DNA of 64,000 nt, taken from CAISCU01 sp943361925 (GTDB lineage: Bacteria > Bacteroidota > Bacteroidia > UKL13-3). The notes below the pieces were generated by a model. That model saw nothing but the letters and a program-made list of their open reading frames with translations, was not told the DNA's origin and ran no database searches. Shown here piece after piece: positions 25,639 through 34,963 of this stretch (within the stretch, counting starts at the first letter, position 1; the number at the start of each line of letters is the position of its first letter). The position numbers were made by a program, and so were the translations under genes. The stretch is from NCBI GenBank assembly GCA_943361925.1, contig CALRIT020000018.1:36764-100763 (forward strand), read 5' to 3'.

Positions 25639-27594
25639 ATGAAAATCTCGAAGAAAGTCTTTTTGTCTGCATTATTTTTTTCTATGTTGATAGGTGCTTG
25701 TAAATTTCCAATGGAAAAATTACAAGATGTAGATTTAGACTTAAATGGCAATCTGGTAAATACTTTGGTTAAGGTTAAAATTTTAACTGAAGATTCAGTT
25801 CCTTCCGAAAAACTGAACTTTTTTATTTCCGGAAAAGATGCAAATCAAATCTTTGATTTAGAAGGCAAAACAAATTTTAATGCTGAAGGAGGTGAGATTA
25901 ATTTAATTCTTGCACCAAATGCTAATCCAACTTCTGATAATCCAATTGTTTTTACAATTAATCTTGATAAACAAGGTTATATTCCTATCAAACAGGATGT
26001 TTTTATTTTCTCAAAGGAACAAAGATTTACTGTTAATTTGGTCCTTAAAAAAGAATCTAATTTGCCTAATGATATGGCTACAGCTAAGCTGAATTTAGAT
26101 TTTACTGGAAAATCTATTACAGATACTTTAAGTTTTATTTTTAAAAATACTTCAGGAATTCAGTTTACCTATAAATATCCTTTAAATGGATTGGTTTTTA
26201 TCAAAAAAAGCACACAGAAGTTTAGGTATTCAGAACAATCTTACAATGTTTCTCAATTTGTTGAAGACACAAATTCAATATCAAAAGGGATAGAAAATGA
26301 GAGTTTTAAAACTTTAAATGATATGGTTCTTCAATCATATTCAGGTAATATATCTAATATCAATCCAATTAAACAAACGATTACAACTAAATCAATTTCT
26401 GTAACAAATAAAGTGGGTTATTCTAAGCCTGGTTTAAATGATTTCTTTAGAAATGTCAATATATATGATACTATAGCAAAAAGCTCTGTTAATGCAGCTA
26501 TTTTCGCTTCAACGAATTATCAAGAATCAGGTTATTATGATGAAACTGGGAACTATATTAATAAATCAACCAATTTTAATAATTCAATTGGAATTCCTGA
26601 GGTATATTTTTATGATTCTAAAACAGGATTAGGTATTTCTCCTTTTTATTTAAATCTATCTGCCCCAGTAGTTGAAGTTACTTTACCTGAAAACAATTAT
26701 ACATTATTTGCAGATGGATTTTTCTTTTCTAGTAAATTGAATTCTTATTATCATATAAAAAGTGCTGTTAATTTAAGTAATAGTTTTTTATCCCTGGCAG
26801 ATAATGGAAATTATAAACTGGTATTTAAAAATGATTTACTTAATGGAAGGATTTTTTTAAATAAGAATCAAGAGAAATCTTGTGGTTTTGCTAAGGTTTT
26901 ATTGAAAATTCCGGGTTTTCCAATAAATAGAAATATCAATGGTTTATTAAGTGTAAAATCATCTAAGAATGAATTTTCATTTGAAATTGATGGTAAATCA
27001 ACTGAATACAATTACATTTTTCCTGCATTCTCTAATTCATTAACTCAATTTGGTATTTTTTTAAATCACCAAGTGAATATTTGTAATGGAAATCCTCCTT
27101 TATTAAATGAATCTTTAGGTAGTTATAATTTATGTGATAACCTCAACACACCACTAACTTTAACAGTAAATTCTAATTTAGGAAATTTCGTAAATGTACT
27201 TCAAAATTATAAGGCTTTATCAGCTTCCGCGATTATTAATTGTCCTTCAGGAAATACAGTTTTACCTCCAACTATTGATTTAAAGTTCTGGAAATTAGGA
27301 TGTGAACTTGGATCCACAGAGATTAAATTTGAAAATGGACAATTTTTTAATCCTGGAATTGTTGAGCCCGGAGCAACTTATGTTGTTAGATTTGATAAAG
27401 TTTTGGCCTCAGGTAAACCAGTTAAAGTTTATGATACACTTACCTTTGATACAAGTATTCCTGAAATGGTTGTTGAAGATAAAAAATATGGTTATTGGAA
27501 GGGTAGTTTATTCTACAGACCTTCTACCGGATTTGAACTAAGAGTACTTTTTGATAATAGAAAATTAAAGTATTCTATTCCTGGTTGTAAATAG
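25639..27594 (+). CDS. Large hypothetical surface lipoprotein
   Basis: A 651-residue protein with an SPII signal (MKISKKVFLSALFFSMLIGAC; lipidated Cys at 21). The mature chain is rich in beta structure, with an N-terminal stretch VKVKILTEDSVPSEKLNFFI that looks like an Ig-like or carboxypeptidase-regulatory-like module. Several Cys pairs near the C-terminus could form disulfides (for example around residues 415, 475-495, 530 and 650). No enzyme motif is seen. It is translated right after the small barrel 24951-25637, which suggests a barrel-lipoprotein pair. Function unknown. Confidence 0.6.
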   Translation: MKISKKVFLSALFFSMLIGACKFPMEKLQDVDLDLNGNLVNTLVKVKILTEDSVPSEKLNFFISGKDANQIFDLEGKTNFNAEGGEINLILAPNANPTSDNPIVFTINLDKQGYIPIKQDVFIFSKEQRFTVNLVLKKESNLPNDMATAKLNLDFTGKSITDTLSFIFKNTSGIQFTYKYPLNGLVFIKKSTQKFRYSEQSYNVSQFVEDTNSISKGIENESFKTLNDMVLQSYSGNISNINPIKQTITTKSISVTNKVGYSKPGLNDFFRNVNIYDTIAKSSVNAAIFASTNYQESGYYDETGNYINKSTNFNNSIGIPEVYFYDSKTGLGISPFYLNLSAPVVEVTLPENNYTLFADGFFFSSKLNSYYHIKSAVNLSNSFLSLADNGNYKLVFKNDLLNGRIFLNKNQEKSCGFAKVLLKIPGFPINRNINGLLSVKSSKNEFSFEIDGKSTEYNYIFPAFSNSLTQFGIFLNHQVNICNGNPPLLNESLGSYNLCDNLNTPLTLTVNSNLGNFVNVLQNYKALSASAIINCPSGNTVLPPTIDLKFWKLGCELGSTEIKFENGQFFNPGIVEPGATYVVRFDKVLASGKPVKVYDTLTFDTSIPEMVVEDKKYGYWKGSLFYRPSTGFELRVLFDNRKLKYSIPGCK

Positions 27595-28164
27595 TAATTG
27601 ATCTCATTAACTAGTTTTTTCTTACCATATATAGTTAATGGACTCTAATTATGATTTTGAATAGATTCGGGGTATTAAGATGCTTTAAACGTTTAAGATT
27701 TATTGTTTTAAAGTAATTATATTATTTTAGATAATTGAAATTACATGTCTTATTGTGTTAAAATATTTGAAGGCATAATTATAATCTAATTTTTTTGTGA
27801 TTACATGAATTGTAAAGGGCTTAAATTAACTTGAGCCGTTATAGCTTTTATTTTATTTGGGTCTTACTGAAAAAGTCTTAACAAGCATGATTTATGCTGC
27901 TAGATGGGTAGTATTTCTAACTCATCAATTAGATAGAAAAGACATAAATATCCTTATTTCTGAATTAATATTTAAAATAGAATTTTATCTATGGAAAAAT
28001 TTTAAAGCAATAATTCTTTAAACCATAGATCTAAATTAGTAAAACCTAATTTAATTGACTGATATCAGCAATAATTAACTGTTTTCAAAGAACTCTAATT
28101 TTTTTAAATCTGATAAAATGAAATAGTCTTTCTTTTATAGGAAATATTGGCTTTTTATCAGAAG

Positions 28165-28181
28165 TGAACTATCATAGTTCA
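28165..28181. repeat. 17-bp near-perfect palindrome
   Basis: TGAACTAT-C-ATAGTTCA is a perfect inverted repeat with a single central base. It lies in a gene-free region and has the size of a repressor operator or protein-binding site, but no promoter or regulator is near. Confidence 0.4.
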
Positions 28182-28488
28182 TTCATTTCAAACTTGCTTT
28201 GTTAGTTTGATTCGCTACACTAATAAATCATTGATCTTTAACTCCTAACTGCAGAATTCTAAGGAATAATCTAGGGTCAAGGACCTTTACATGATTTTGA
28301 TTTACCTAATATTGTTGGTAATAATAGTTTGAAAATTCTTCAATGGTTTTAGTAGATGTTATTTTTAAAATAACTTTTTACGAATATCTGCATGAATACC
28401 AGAAGTGGTTTTTGAAATTTAATTGCTCTATTCTGTTAATGACCCTGAAGGTGGTCAAATGTTTATAGAAAATGCTATAAACCCAATT

Positions 28489-28539
28489 CCCCCAAACACC
28501 ACCAGGCGGACCAAAGGTCCGCCTGGTGGTGTTTGGGGG
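28489..28539. repeat. Perfect 24-bp GC-rich hairpin
   Basis: The arms 28489-28512 and 28516-28539 are perfectly complementary around AAA. Each arm is about 70 percent GC (17 of 24) in an AT-rich background. The right arm runs on with a second copy of GGTGGTGTTT (28526-28535 and about 28538-28547). No clear T-run follows on either strand, so it is not a standard terminator. It may be a structured RNA, a REP-like or miniature mobile sequence, or a protein-binding site. Confidence 0.8.
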
Positions 28540-28763
28540 TGGTGTTTCTTTGAATTTTATTTTCTATAATAATGTCATCCATTCTGGATTATAAGAACTT
28601 ACGAAAAGAAACATAATACCAATCATATTTCATTTTTTGAGGTTTAGTTTGATATTAATGAGTAATAATCAGCTATAAAGTTTTGAAAAATTTGGTTTTA
28701 GGTACAGAAGCGGATAGTCGAATAATTTTTTCAATGAATTCAAATTCTATTTAAAATTCATTC

Positions 28764-28797
28764 AAAAAAAAACGCCTCCCGAAGGAGGCGTTTTTTT
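28764..28797 (-). terminator. Strong intrinsic terminator of the T9SS surface-protein gene
   Basis: CGCCTCC (28773-28779) and GGAGGCG (28784-28790) flank a CGAA loop, and A9 before and T7 after extend the stem. On the minus strand the hairpin is followed by a T9 run. It lies 20 bases past the stop of the leftward gene at 28818, and would also stop any rightward read-through. Confidence 0.9.
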
Positions 28798-28817
28798 AAT
28801 ATTTAGAAAATATCTAA

Positions 28818-31800
28818 TTATTTCTGAACTGAAATTTTAGTGATTTTGCTTTCTGCACCAACACTTACTTTTACGAAGTAGAAACCAGTCATTAAATCAT
28901 TGTTATTGATTTCTGTGCTGATATTACCTTCGTTGTTAGCAACTGAGTAAGAAGCAACTACTTGACCCATCATGTTAACGATTTCAACTACTGCATTATC
29001 TGTAGTGTTTGATGAAATCATAGAAACATTGAATGAACCATTGTTAGGATTAGGATAAACTGTGAAGTTTTCATTGCTGATTTCTTCAGTACCTTCTTCT
29101 GTTAATTCAACACCATTGCTGTTTTTAGTTAAAGCTACATTTTTAGCAATTTTGAAAGTTTTAGCAGTACCATTTCCACAAAGTGAATTTGCTCTTACTA
29201 CAATAGTTCCAGATTTGAATGTTGATTTGAATGATAAAGAAATAGTATTAGAAGAAGTAGTAACAACTTTAGTTTTACCAACTAATGATACTGAACCAGA
29301 ATTAACTATGTAATTAGAATCTAATGTCCAAACATAAGAAGAAGCAGTTGAACCATTAGTTAATGAAGCTGTGAAAGTAACTGGAGCACCAGTTGTATCA
29401 ACAACACCACTGCTAATTACTTTGTAAATTAAAGGAATAGATCTTTTTACTGAAACGCTAAATGCTAAACCAGTACCAGCATTGTTGTAAGGAGTTGCTT
29501 TAATTGCGCCAGTTGTGAATGAAGGATTGAAAACAACACCAATAGAAGTAGCAGTTGTATAAACCGATTTAGTTGAATCAGAAACCGGGATACTGTTTGA
29601 ACCTACTCTAGAAATAAATGCATTCTTAGGAACATCAAATTTGTAACCAACTGCATTGAAAGTTGTAGCAACAACTGAATAATCATATTCAGCTGAAACA
29701 CCAGAAGTAGGAGTGATGTCACAAGTATTTGTCCATAAAGGATAAGCAGTAACAACAGCGCTATTAGAAAGGTTTGTTGAAGGAGCTAAGCTAACTAAGA
29801 AGTTAGTTGCATCGATCACTTTAGTAACTAAAGTACCAGCTTTGAAAACACCATCACCAGAAGTAACAGCAACTGACATACCTTCAGCTAAACCTGTAGT
29901 AGATGAAACCGTAACTAAAGTAGATAAATTTGTTGCACCAGCAGCTGAAACATAATTAGCAGTTGTGTTTTGAGCAACTTTAAATCCAACTAATACTGCG
30001 TTTGCAACAATAGCTGTAGTAGGTCCAACTGAAACTGTAAATTGAGTTCCACTTACAATTGAAGCTACTCTAGCGCTAGAAGAAATTGCACCAGCACCAG
30101 TACCAGCAATAATTTTAACAATCATTCCAACTTCTAAACCTGAAGTGCTTGCAACATTAATAGTTGTTGCATTTACTGCTACTGTTGAAGAAACTGTAGA
30201 AGTCCAAGAACCTCTATCGATTCCATTACTAGAATTAGAACGTAAAGCAGTGATTTTGAAAGCAACTGGTTTAGTTAAAGTAACTTTTACTGAGTCCAAG
30301 TTAGATTTTGTAGCAGAAGCTGAGTTATTAGCAAAACATCTGATCATGTTTTTGCCAGTTGCAGGTTTGTAAGCAGTTGGGAAATTAACTACCAAAGTAG
30401 TAGTTCCTTGTCCAGAAACAATTACAACACCTGTAGGAACAGTCCATGTATAAGAATCAGCATTTGCTAATGCAGTTGCAGAAATTGAAACATTATCAGT
30501 TGATAATTTAGTAGCGATTTCTAATGTATCAGCAACGATATTAAATGTACCTAAGTTAATTTTAGTTCTAGGTTCAATGAAAGCATCAGTAAAATCTGCA
30601 CCTGTTTCTAAAGCAGAACCAGTAGCTGGACGATAATCCATGTTGTAGTTAGAAGCAGCAATATTATCAACGAATAATCCGTTTGAAGCAGCTTGGTATG
30701 AGTTACCTGAGTTAGTGAACCAAGTAGTTAAAGCTGGTACAGCAACACCATTAACTGTAGTACCGAAAGATGAATTTGCTTCTAAACCATTATTTGTTGA
30801 ACCATTTTTCATGCTAGCAAATACGTTGTTTTTAACAGCTAAGCTATTTGCGTTTGTAGCGCTCATAGCAGTATTGTAAGCACAACGACTTCCATCAATA
30901 AAGATTGATTGTTGGAAATCTGTGAAAACTGAATTGAAAACTCTTAAGTTAGAGTTTCTACGAATACGCATAGCTCTTCTGAATTTGAAAGAAGAACCAG
31001 TAGCAGTAACTAAATCATTTCTGTATGGACCGATAACAGTAATATTTGAGAAAACTGCATTTGTTTTAGGAGTGATTGTTGAGTCAGTACCAGTAGCTTC
31101 GTTATCTGATTCAAAACCTTCTGAAGTTGAACCTGAAGATTGGTCAGAAATTGCTCTATCACGTAATGATAAACCAAATTGCACTGTACCAGAAAATCCA
31201 TTATCTGTATCAAAATCGTCATCTACACAACGGTAAGCAACTAAATGAGAGCAATTTACAGTTCCACCAAACCATTCAAAAGCATCATCGTTGATGAATG
31301 AAACCTGAACGTGGTCAACTTTAGTTTTTCTTCCTACTGCACCTAAAGTTAATCCATTGATTTCTTTATCTACTGTGAAAATATAACCACCGAATTCAAT
31401 TCTGCAATATGAAAATACTCCAGAATTATCTTCATCATTTGAACCTCCAAATGAATTGTCAGGAGATGCAGCTAAACCTTCTACGTTTGCTGAACCACCA
31501 GCTCCATTGTATAGTGCATTACCTAAGATAATTACACCACCCCAATCGCCTACGTTTCTAGTTCCTGCAGCTTTTGATGATGTAAAAACAATTGGAGAAC
31601 TTACAGTTCCTTGAGCATTAATTTTAGCTCCTTTTGAAATGATCAAACATGAGTTTGAAACGTTTGCATTTCCTAAAATAACTGTACCAGCTTGGATAGT
31701 CAATGTAGCACCAGATTTAACGTAAATTGGTCCATTGATTTGATAAACTTTTGATGATAACCAAGTAGTGTTTTTTGTAATTGCAGCAGAAACCTGAGTT

Positions 31801-31979
31801 ACTGGTAATCCTGAGCCATAAACAGTGTTTTGTGGGTCGAAGTTTGTCCAAGTGTCAGTCCACATACTAACTCCAGGTTGAAATGCTCCTCTGTAACTTA
31901 CAGATTCCAGCGTTCTCGTTTGTGCAAAACCAGCTAGTGCGCTTACACAAAGTAAAAATAAAGTTGAAATTTTTTTCAT
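28818..31979 (-). CDS. Large T9SS-sorted surface protein (beta-helix-like, tandem repeats, PKD-like domain)
   Basis: A 1053-residue secreted protein: signal peptide 1-19, then a stretch with beta-helix character (about 75-460) including VKSGATLTIQAGTVI, DWGGVIILG and DDAFEWFGG, an Ig-like module (about 480-570), two tandem modules of about 68 residues (600-667 and 678-746) sharing the pattern VSSTTGLxxGMxV...TxFxVSxxP, a PKD-like domain (850-945), and a type A T9SS domain (970-1053, FTVYPNPNNGSF...GFYFVKVSV). Such beta-helix proteins commonly accompany a TonB receptor, here at 32090-34963. Likely a surface-bound or shed protein; its ligand is unknown. A strong terminator follows. Confidence 0.82.
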   Translation of the reverse strand: MKKISTLFLLCVSALAGFAQTRTLESVSYRGAFQPGVSMWTDTWTNFDPQNTVYGSGLPVTQVSAAITKNTTWLSSKVYQINGPIYVKSGATLTIQAGTVILGNANVSNSCLIISKGAKINAQGTVSSPIVFTSSKAAGTRNVGDWGGVIILGNALYNGAGGSANVEGLAASPDNSFGGSNDEDNSGVFSYCRIEFGGYIFTVDKEINGLTLGAVGRKTKVDHVQVSFINDDAFEWFGGTVNCSHLVAYRCVDDDFDTDNGFSGTVQFGLSLRDRAISDQSSGSTSEGFESDNEATGTDSTITPKTNAVFSNITVIGPYRNDLVTATGSSFKFRRAMRIRRNSNLRVFNSVFTDFQQSIFIDGSRCAYNTAMSATNANSLAVKNNVFASMKNGSTNNGLEANSSFGTTVNGVAVPALTTWFTNSGNSYQAASNGLFVDNIAASNYNMDYRPATGSALETGADFTDAFIEPRTKINLGTFNIVADTLEIATKLSTDNVSISATALANADSYTWTVPTGVVIVSGQGTTTLVVNFPTAYKPATGKNMIRCFANNSASATKSNLDSVKVTLTKPVAFKITALRSNSSNGIDRGSWTSTVSSTVAVNATTINVASTSGLEVGMIVKIIAGTGAGAISSSARVASIVSGTQFTVSVGPTTAIVANAVLVGFKVAQNTTANYVSAAGATNLSTLVTVSSTTGLAEGMSVAVTSGDGVFKAGTLVTKVIDATNFLVSLAPSTNLSNSAVVTAYPLWTNTCDITPTSGVSAEYDYSVVATTFNAVGYKFDVPKNAFISRVGSNSIPVSDSTKSVYTTATSIGVVFNPSFTTGAIKATPYNNAGTGLAFSVSVKRSIPLIYKVISSGVVDTTGAPVTFTASLTNGSTASSYVWTLDSNYIVNSGSVSLVGKTKVVTTSSNTISLSFKSTFKSGTIVVRANSLCGNGTAKTFKIAKNVALTKNSNGVELTEEGTEEISNENFTVYPNPNNGSFNVSMISSNTTDNAVVEIVNMMGQVVASYSVANNEGNISTEINNNDLMTGFYFVKVSVGAESKITKISVQK

Positions 31980-32089
31980 TTTTGATTTTTTAAAAGGTCC
32001 CCAAATTTCCTTTCCTTTTATTAATCAAAGAAAAAAATCGTATTAACTTATAATGATGAAATAGTTATTTACTTGTACTTTTTCTAAAA

Positions 32090-34963
32090 TTAGAACTTAT
32101 AGCTAATGTTAAAACTAACTTCTTGTCCAAAATTCCTAGAAATTATTTTTAAATCTGGATTTTCATTAAATCTTTTGTTATTATCTATATCATTATAAAA
32201 AACTAATTTTTGAGCAAATACGTCTTTAACATTCAATCTAATTTCGAGTTTGTTCTTCATTAATAATTTTGAAACCTGAAAATCTAAAACAGTTCTCCCT
32301 TTTTCCCATAAATCAGGTTCATTGATACTTCCTACAATATAAATTCTATCTCCTACAGAGTTTAATGAAGCAGTCGCTGAAAATCCTGATTTGTAATTTT
32401 GAAATTGAATTCCTGAGTTGATTACATAAGGAGATTGTCCCTGTAATTGCCTATCCTTATCTATGGTTTTATCAGATTCATTAATAACTACATTAGATTT
32501 AATATAAGCAAAATTACTAAATACTGTGAAGTCATTTAAAATAGATGTTTCTTTTTTACTTAATGCTCCTAATATGAATCTAAATTCTAATTCAGCTCCA
32601 TAACATACAGCACTATTTGCATTGATATAAGTTACTTCTCTTACGTAGTTTGGATTTGCTTTTTGTTCAACTGGGTTGATGAATTTTTTATAAAATAAAC
32701 TGGTAGATAGTATTTGATTTCTTCCAGGAAACAATTCATATCTTAAATCGTAATTATATACTTTACATCTAACTAAGCTATCGTTACCAGAATAGGTATA
32801 TCTATTACCAAAATCATAAAATACAAATGGAGCTAATTCCCTAAATTCAGGTCTATTTACTGTATTTGAATATGATAATCTTAAATTCTGATTTTCTGAA
32901 ATTGAATAAACATAATTTAAGGATGGTAAGAAATCTGATGTAGTTGTATTTAAATTTACAGGGGTTCTGTCATCTCTGGTTGAATTTAATTTTTGAACAA
33001 ATGTTTCTAACCTAACTCCCCAAACTAATCTCGATCTCTGTTTGTATCTGCTGTCAATCATAATATATCTTGAAAATATACTTGAAGAAGCATCATACGC
33101 ATCATATGGATTTACAATTTGTTCAAGTAAAAATCCTCCTTTACCATTTGGAAGAATTCCAATATTTTTTTCATTGAAGATTTGATCATCTGGTAAATTT
33201 ACCAATGAGTCATCAAATTCAATTCCTCCACCACCTGTTTGATTATATTTTGCTAAGTTTAATTTTCGAGCTAAAAAATCTCTTTTGCGGACCTGATATC
33301 CATAACCAATTTTAATTGTATTTTTAAATTGCTTAGTTAAGTCTACATTTTCAGTCATATCGGCTTGAAAACTATTGATATTTTCAGATGTATTTGAATA
33401 AAAATATGTGCCTGCTGTTCCAACTCCAAAGTCAGGACCTAATGCAATATTAGCCGAATAAGTTTCACCATTATTGGCAAATCTTGACATTCTTCTTAAT
33501 CCCGGAATACTTCTTTTTACATTACCAGTTGAGGCATTCCAAGTTATTTTGGTTTTAGTTTTTTCTATATAGTGTTCACCAATTAGTTGATTTGAGTATA
33601 TATTATTAGATGTAAACCAAAATGCTTTTGCTTGTGTTCCCAAGGGTTGTATTGTATTCAAGAAGAAAAAGCCTTCACGGGCAATAAACCTATCTTCTGA
33701 GTTGATACTATATAAATTTTTAAAAGAGATGGAGTTTTTATTGTTGATTTTATAACTAACATTAAACAACGCTCCACCTAAGGTTCTATCACTATTGGTT
33801 TGGTCACTTAAGTTGGTTTCTAAAATATTTCCATTTGCCTGGTCATATGCATATAAAAACGTTTCGTACCATGAATACGATTTGTTGTATGAAAGTGAAA
33901 ATAAAATACCGAAAATATCTTTTTCATTTTTCTTGAAGTTTTTTCCCATGGTATATTGAAAAGAATAATTTGGGGAATATGTTGATTTATTAGTAGCCCA
34001 ATCATTCGGCATTAATCTTGCTGCACTTGCTTTTTCTTCTCTTGTTTCTGGCCAACTGTTTCTTGGAGGTAATGAAGCTGGCACATTTCTAGTCCCATCA
34101 TCAATTCCCAGAAAATCAAATTTTCCTCCATTATAATCCAATTTTTCTTTGAATGTAGTAATTGAATTTATACCGGTACCAAAACTAATTGATTGGAAGT
34201 TTTCATCTGGTATACTTTTCGTATTTACTAAAATTAATCCTCCTGCAAATTCACCACTTTGATCTGGAGTAGCAGTTTTTGTGATAATCAAATTATCTAA
34301 CATGTTTGATGGGAAAATGTCAAATGCAAAAGCTTTCCTATCACTTTCAGAACTTGGTAACGGAGCGCTGTTGATATATGCACCATTGTAACGCTCATTT
34401 AAACCTCTGATAATCGCAAATTTATTATCCTGTATACTTGCTCCACTTACTCTTTTTAATACATCACTAGTGCTTTTATCCGGACTCCTTTTAATTGATT
34501 CTGCTGAAATACCATCACTTACAGAAGCAGCATTTTTCTGCTGAATTAAAAGTGAGTTTAAATTTTCTTTTTTGGCTTTAGCTGTAATCGTTACTTCCTG
34601 AATTACATTCGACTTTTCTTCAATAACAAAGTTTTGTTCTGTAGAAGCATTCTTTGAGATAATTACCTGGCTTACTTTTGTATTATAACCAACATATCTG
34701 CAAGAGGCATTATACTTGCCCGGAGCGATGTTTATGATTGAATATTCCCCATTAAAATCTGTTTGGGCTCCTTTTTGAGTTCCCTCTAACATGATTACTG
34801 CACCAATAATTTCCTCACCGGTTGTAGAAACAACTTTCCCAACTAATTTACCATTTTGAGAATAAACCAATAATGAAAAAAAGTTAAACATTATAAATAT
34901 GCTTAACTTTTGAAATATTCCTGAAAATTTATTTTGAATATTAGTAAGCGTTCTTATCACCAT
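32090..34963 (-). CDS. TonB-dependent receptor with carboxypeptidase-regulatory-like domain
   Basis: A 957-residue outer-membrane receptor. The signal peptide ends near YSQ at 36. A carboxypeptidase-regulatory-like domain follows (38-115, GKLVGKVVSTTGEEIIGA), then the plug (about 130-250, with IIRGLNERYNGAYINSAPLP and DQSGEFAGGLI), then the 22-strand barrel ending in a C-terminal aromatic (NISYKF). No SusD-like partner is present, so it is not a classic polysaccharide-utilisation pair. It imports an unknown ligand using TonB-ExbBD. Its start overlaps the 3' end of the WcaJ-like gene by 23 bases, so expression may be tied to the polysaccharide locus; the T9SS protein follows downstream. Confidence 0.87.
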   Translation of the reverse strand: MVIRTLTNIQNKFSGIFQKLSIFIMFNFFSLLVYSQNGKLVGKVVSTTGEEIIGAVIMLEGTQKGAQTDFNGEYSIINIAPGKYNASCRYVGYNTKVSQVIISKNASTEQNFVIEEKSNVIQEVTITAKAKKENLNSLLIQQKNAASVSDGISAESIKRSPDKSTSDVLKRVSGASIQDNKFAIIRGLNERYNGAYINSAPLPSSESDRKAFAFDIFPSNMLDNLIITKTATPDQSGEFAGGLILVNTKSIPDENFQSISFGTGINSITTFKEKLDYNGGKFDFLGIDDGTRNVPASLPPRNSWPETREEKASAARLMPNDWATNKSTYSPNYSFQYTMGKNFKKNEKDIFGILFSLSYNKSYSWYETFLYAYDQANGNILETNLSDQTNSDRTLGGALFNVSYKINNKNSISFKNLYSINSEDRFIAREGFFFLNTIQPLGTQAKAFWFTSNNIYSNQLIGEHYIEKTKTKITWNASTGNVKRSIPGLRRMSRFANNGETYSANIALGPDFGVGTAGTYFYSNTSENINSFQADMTENVDLTKQFKNTIKIGYGYQVRKRDFLARKLNLAKYNQTGGGGIEFDDSLVNLPDDQIFNEKNIGILPNGKGGFLLEQIVNPYDAYDASSSIFSRYIMIDSRYKQRSRLVWGVRLETFVQKLNSTRDDRTPVNLNTTTSDFLPSLNYVYSISENQNLRLSYSNTVNRPEFRELAPFVFYDFGNRYTYSGNDSLVRCKVYNYDLRYELFPGRNQILSTSLFYKKFINPVEQKANPNYVREVTYINANSAVCYGAELEFRFILGALSKKETSILNDFTVFSNFAYIKSNVVINESDKTIDKDRQLQGQSPYVINSGIQFQNYKSGFSATASLNSVGDRIYIVGSINEPDLWEKGRTVLDFQVSKLLMKNKLEIRLNVKDVFAQKLVFYNDIDNNKRFNENPDLKIISRNFGQEVSFNISYKF

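Larger units (their letters stand above)
27595..28763. other. Gene-free AT-rich region of about 1.2 kb
   Basis: No supportable gene is seen; the longest plausible frame is a 44-codon one at 27887-28021, within chance expectation. The stretch holds a weak 9-bp inverted repeat (27605-27613 / 27632-27640), a palindrome at 28165-28181 and the GC-rich hairpin at 28489-28539. Stops are dense in all frames, so any gene remnant is beyond recognition by eye. It separates rightward genes (to 27594) from the long leftward block starting at 28818. Confidence 0.7.

Noticed and set aside
27887..28021. 44-codon open frame in the gene-free region
   Set aside because: Length is within chance for AT-rich sequence; no promoter, no recognisable motif, and stops are dense around it.
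28489..28539. GC-rich hairpin as an ordinary intrinsic terminator
   Set aside because: No T-run follows on either strand, and the true terminator of the leftward gene lies 230 bases away at 28764-28797.
29062..31236. Several rightward frames of 60-104 codons opposite the T9SS surface-protein gene
   Set aside because: They lie opposite one long, well-supported gene with a signal peptide and a sorting domain. Frame openness there reflects codon bias of the true gene.
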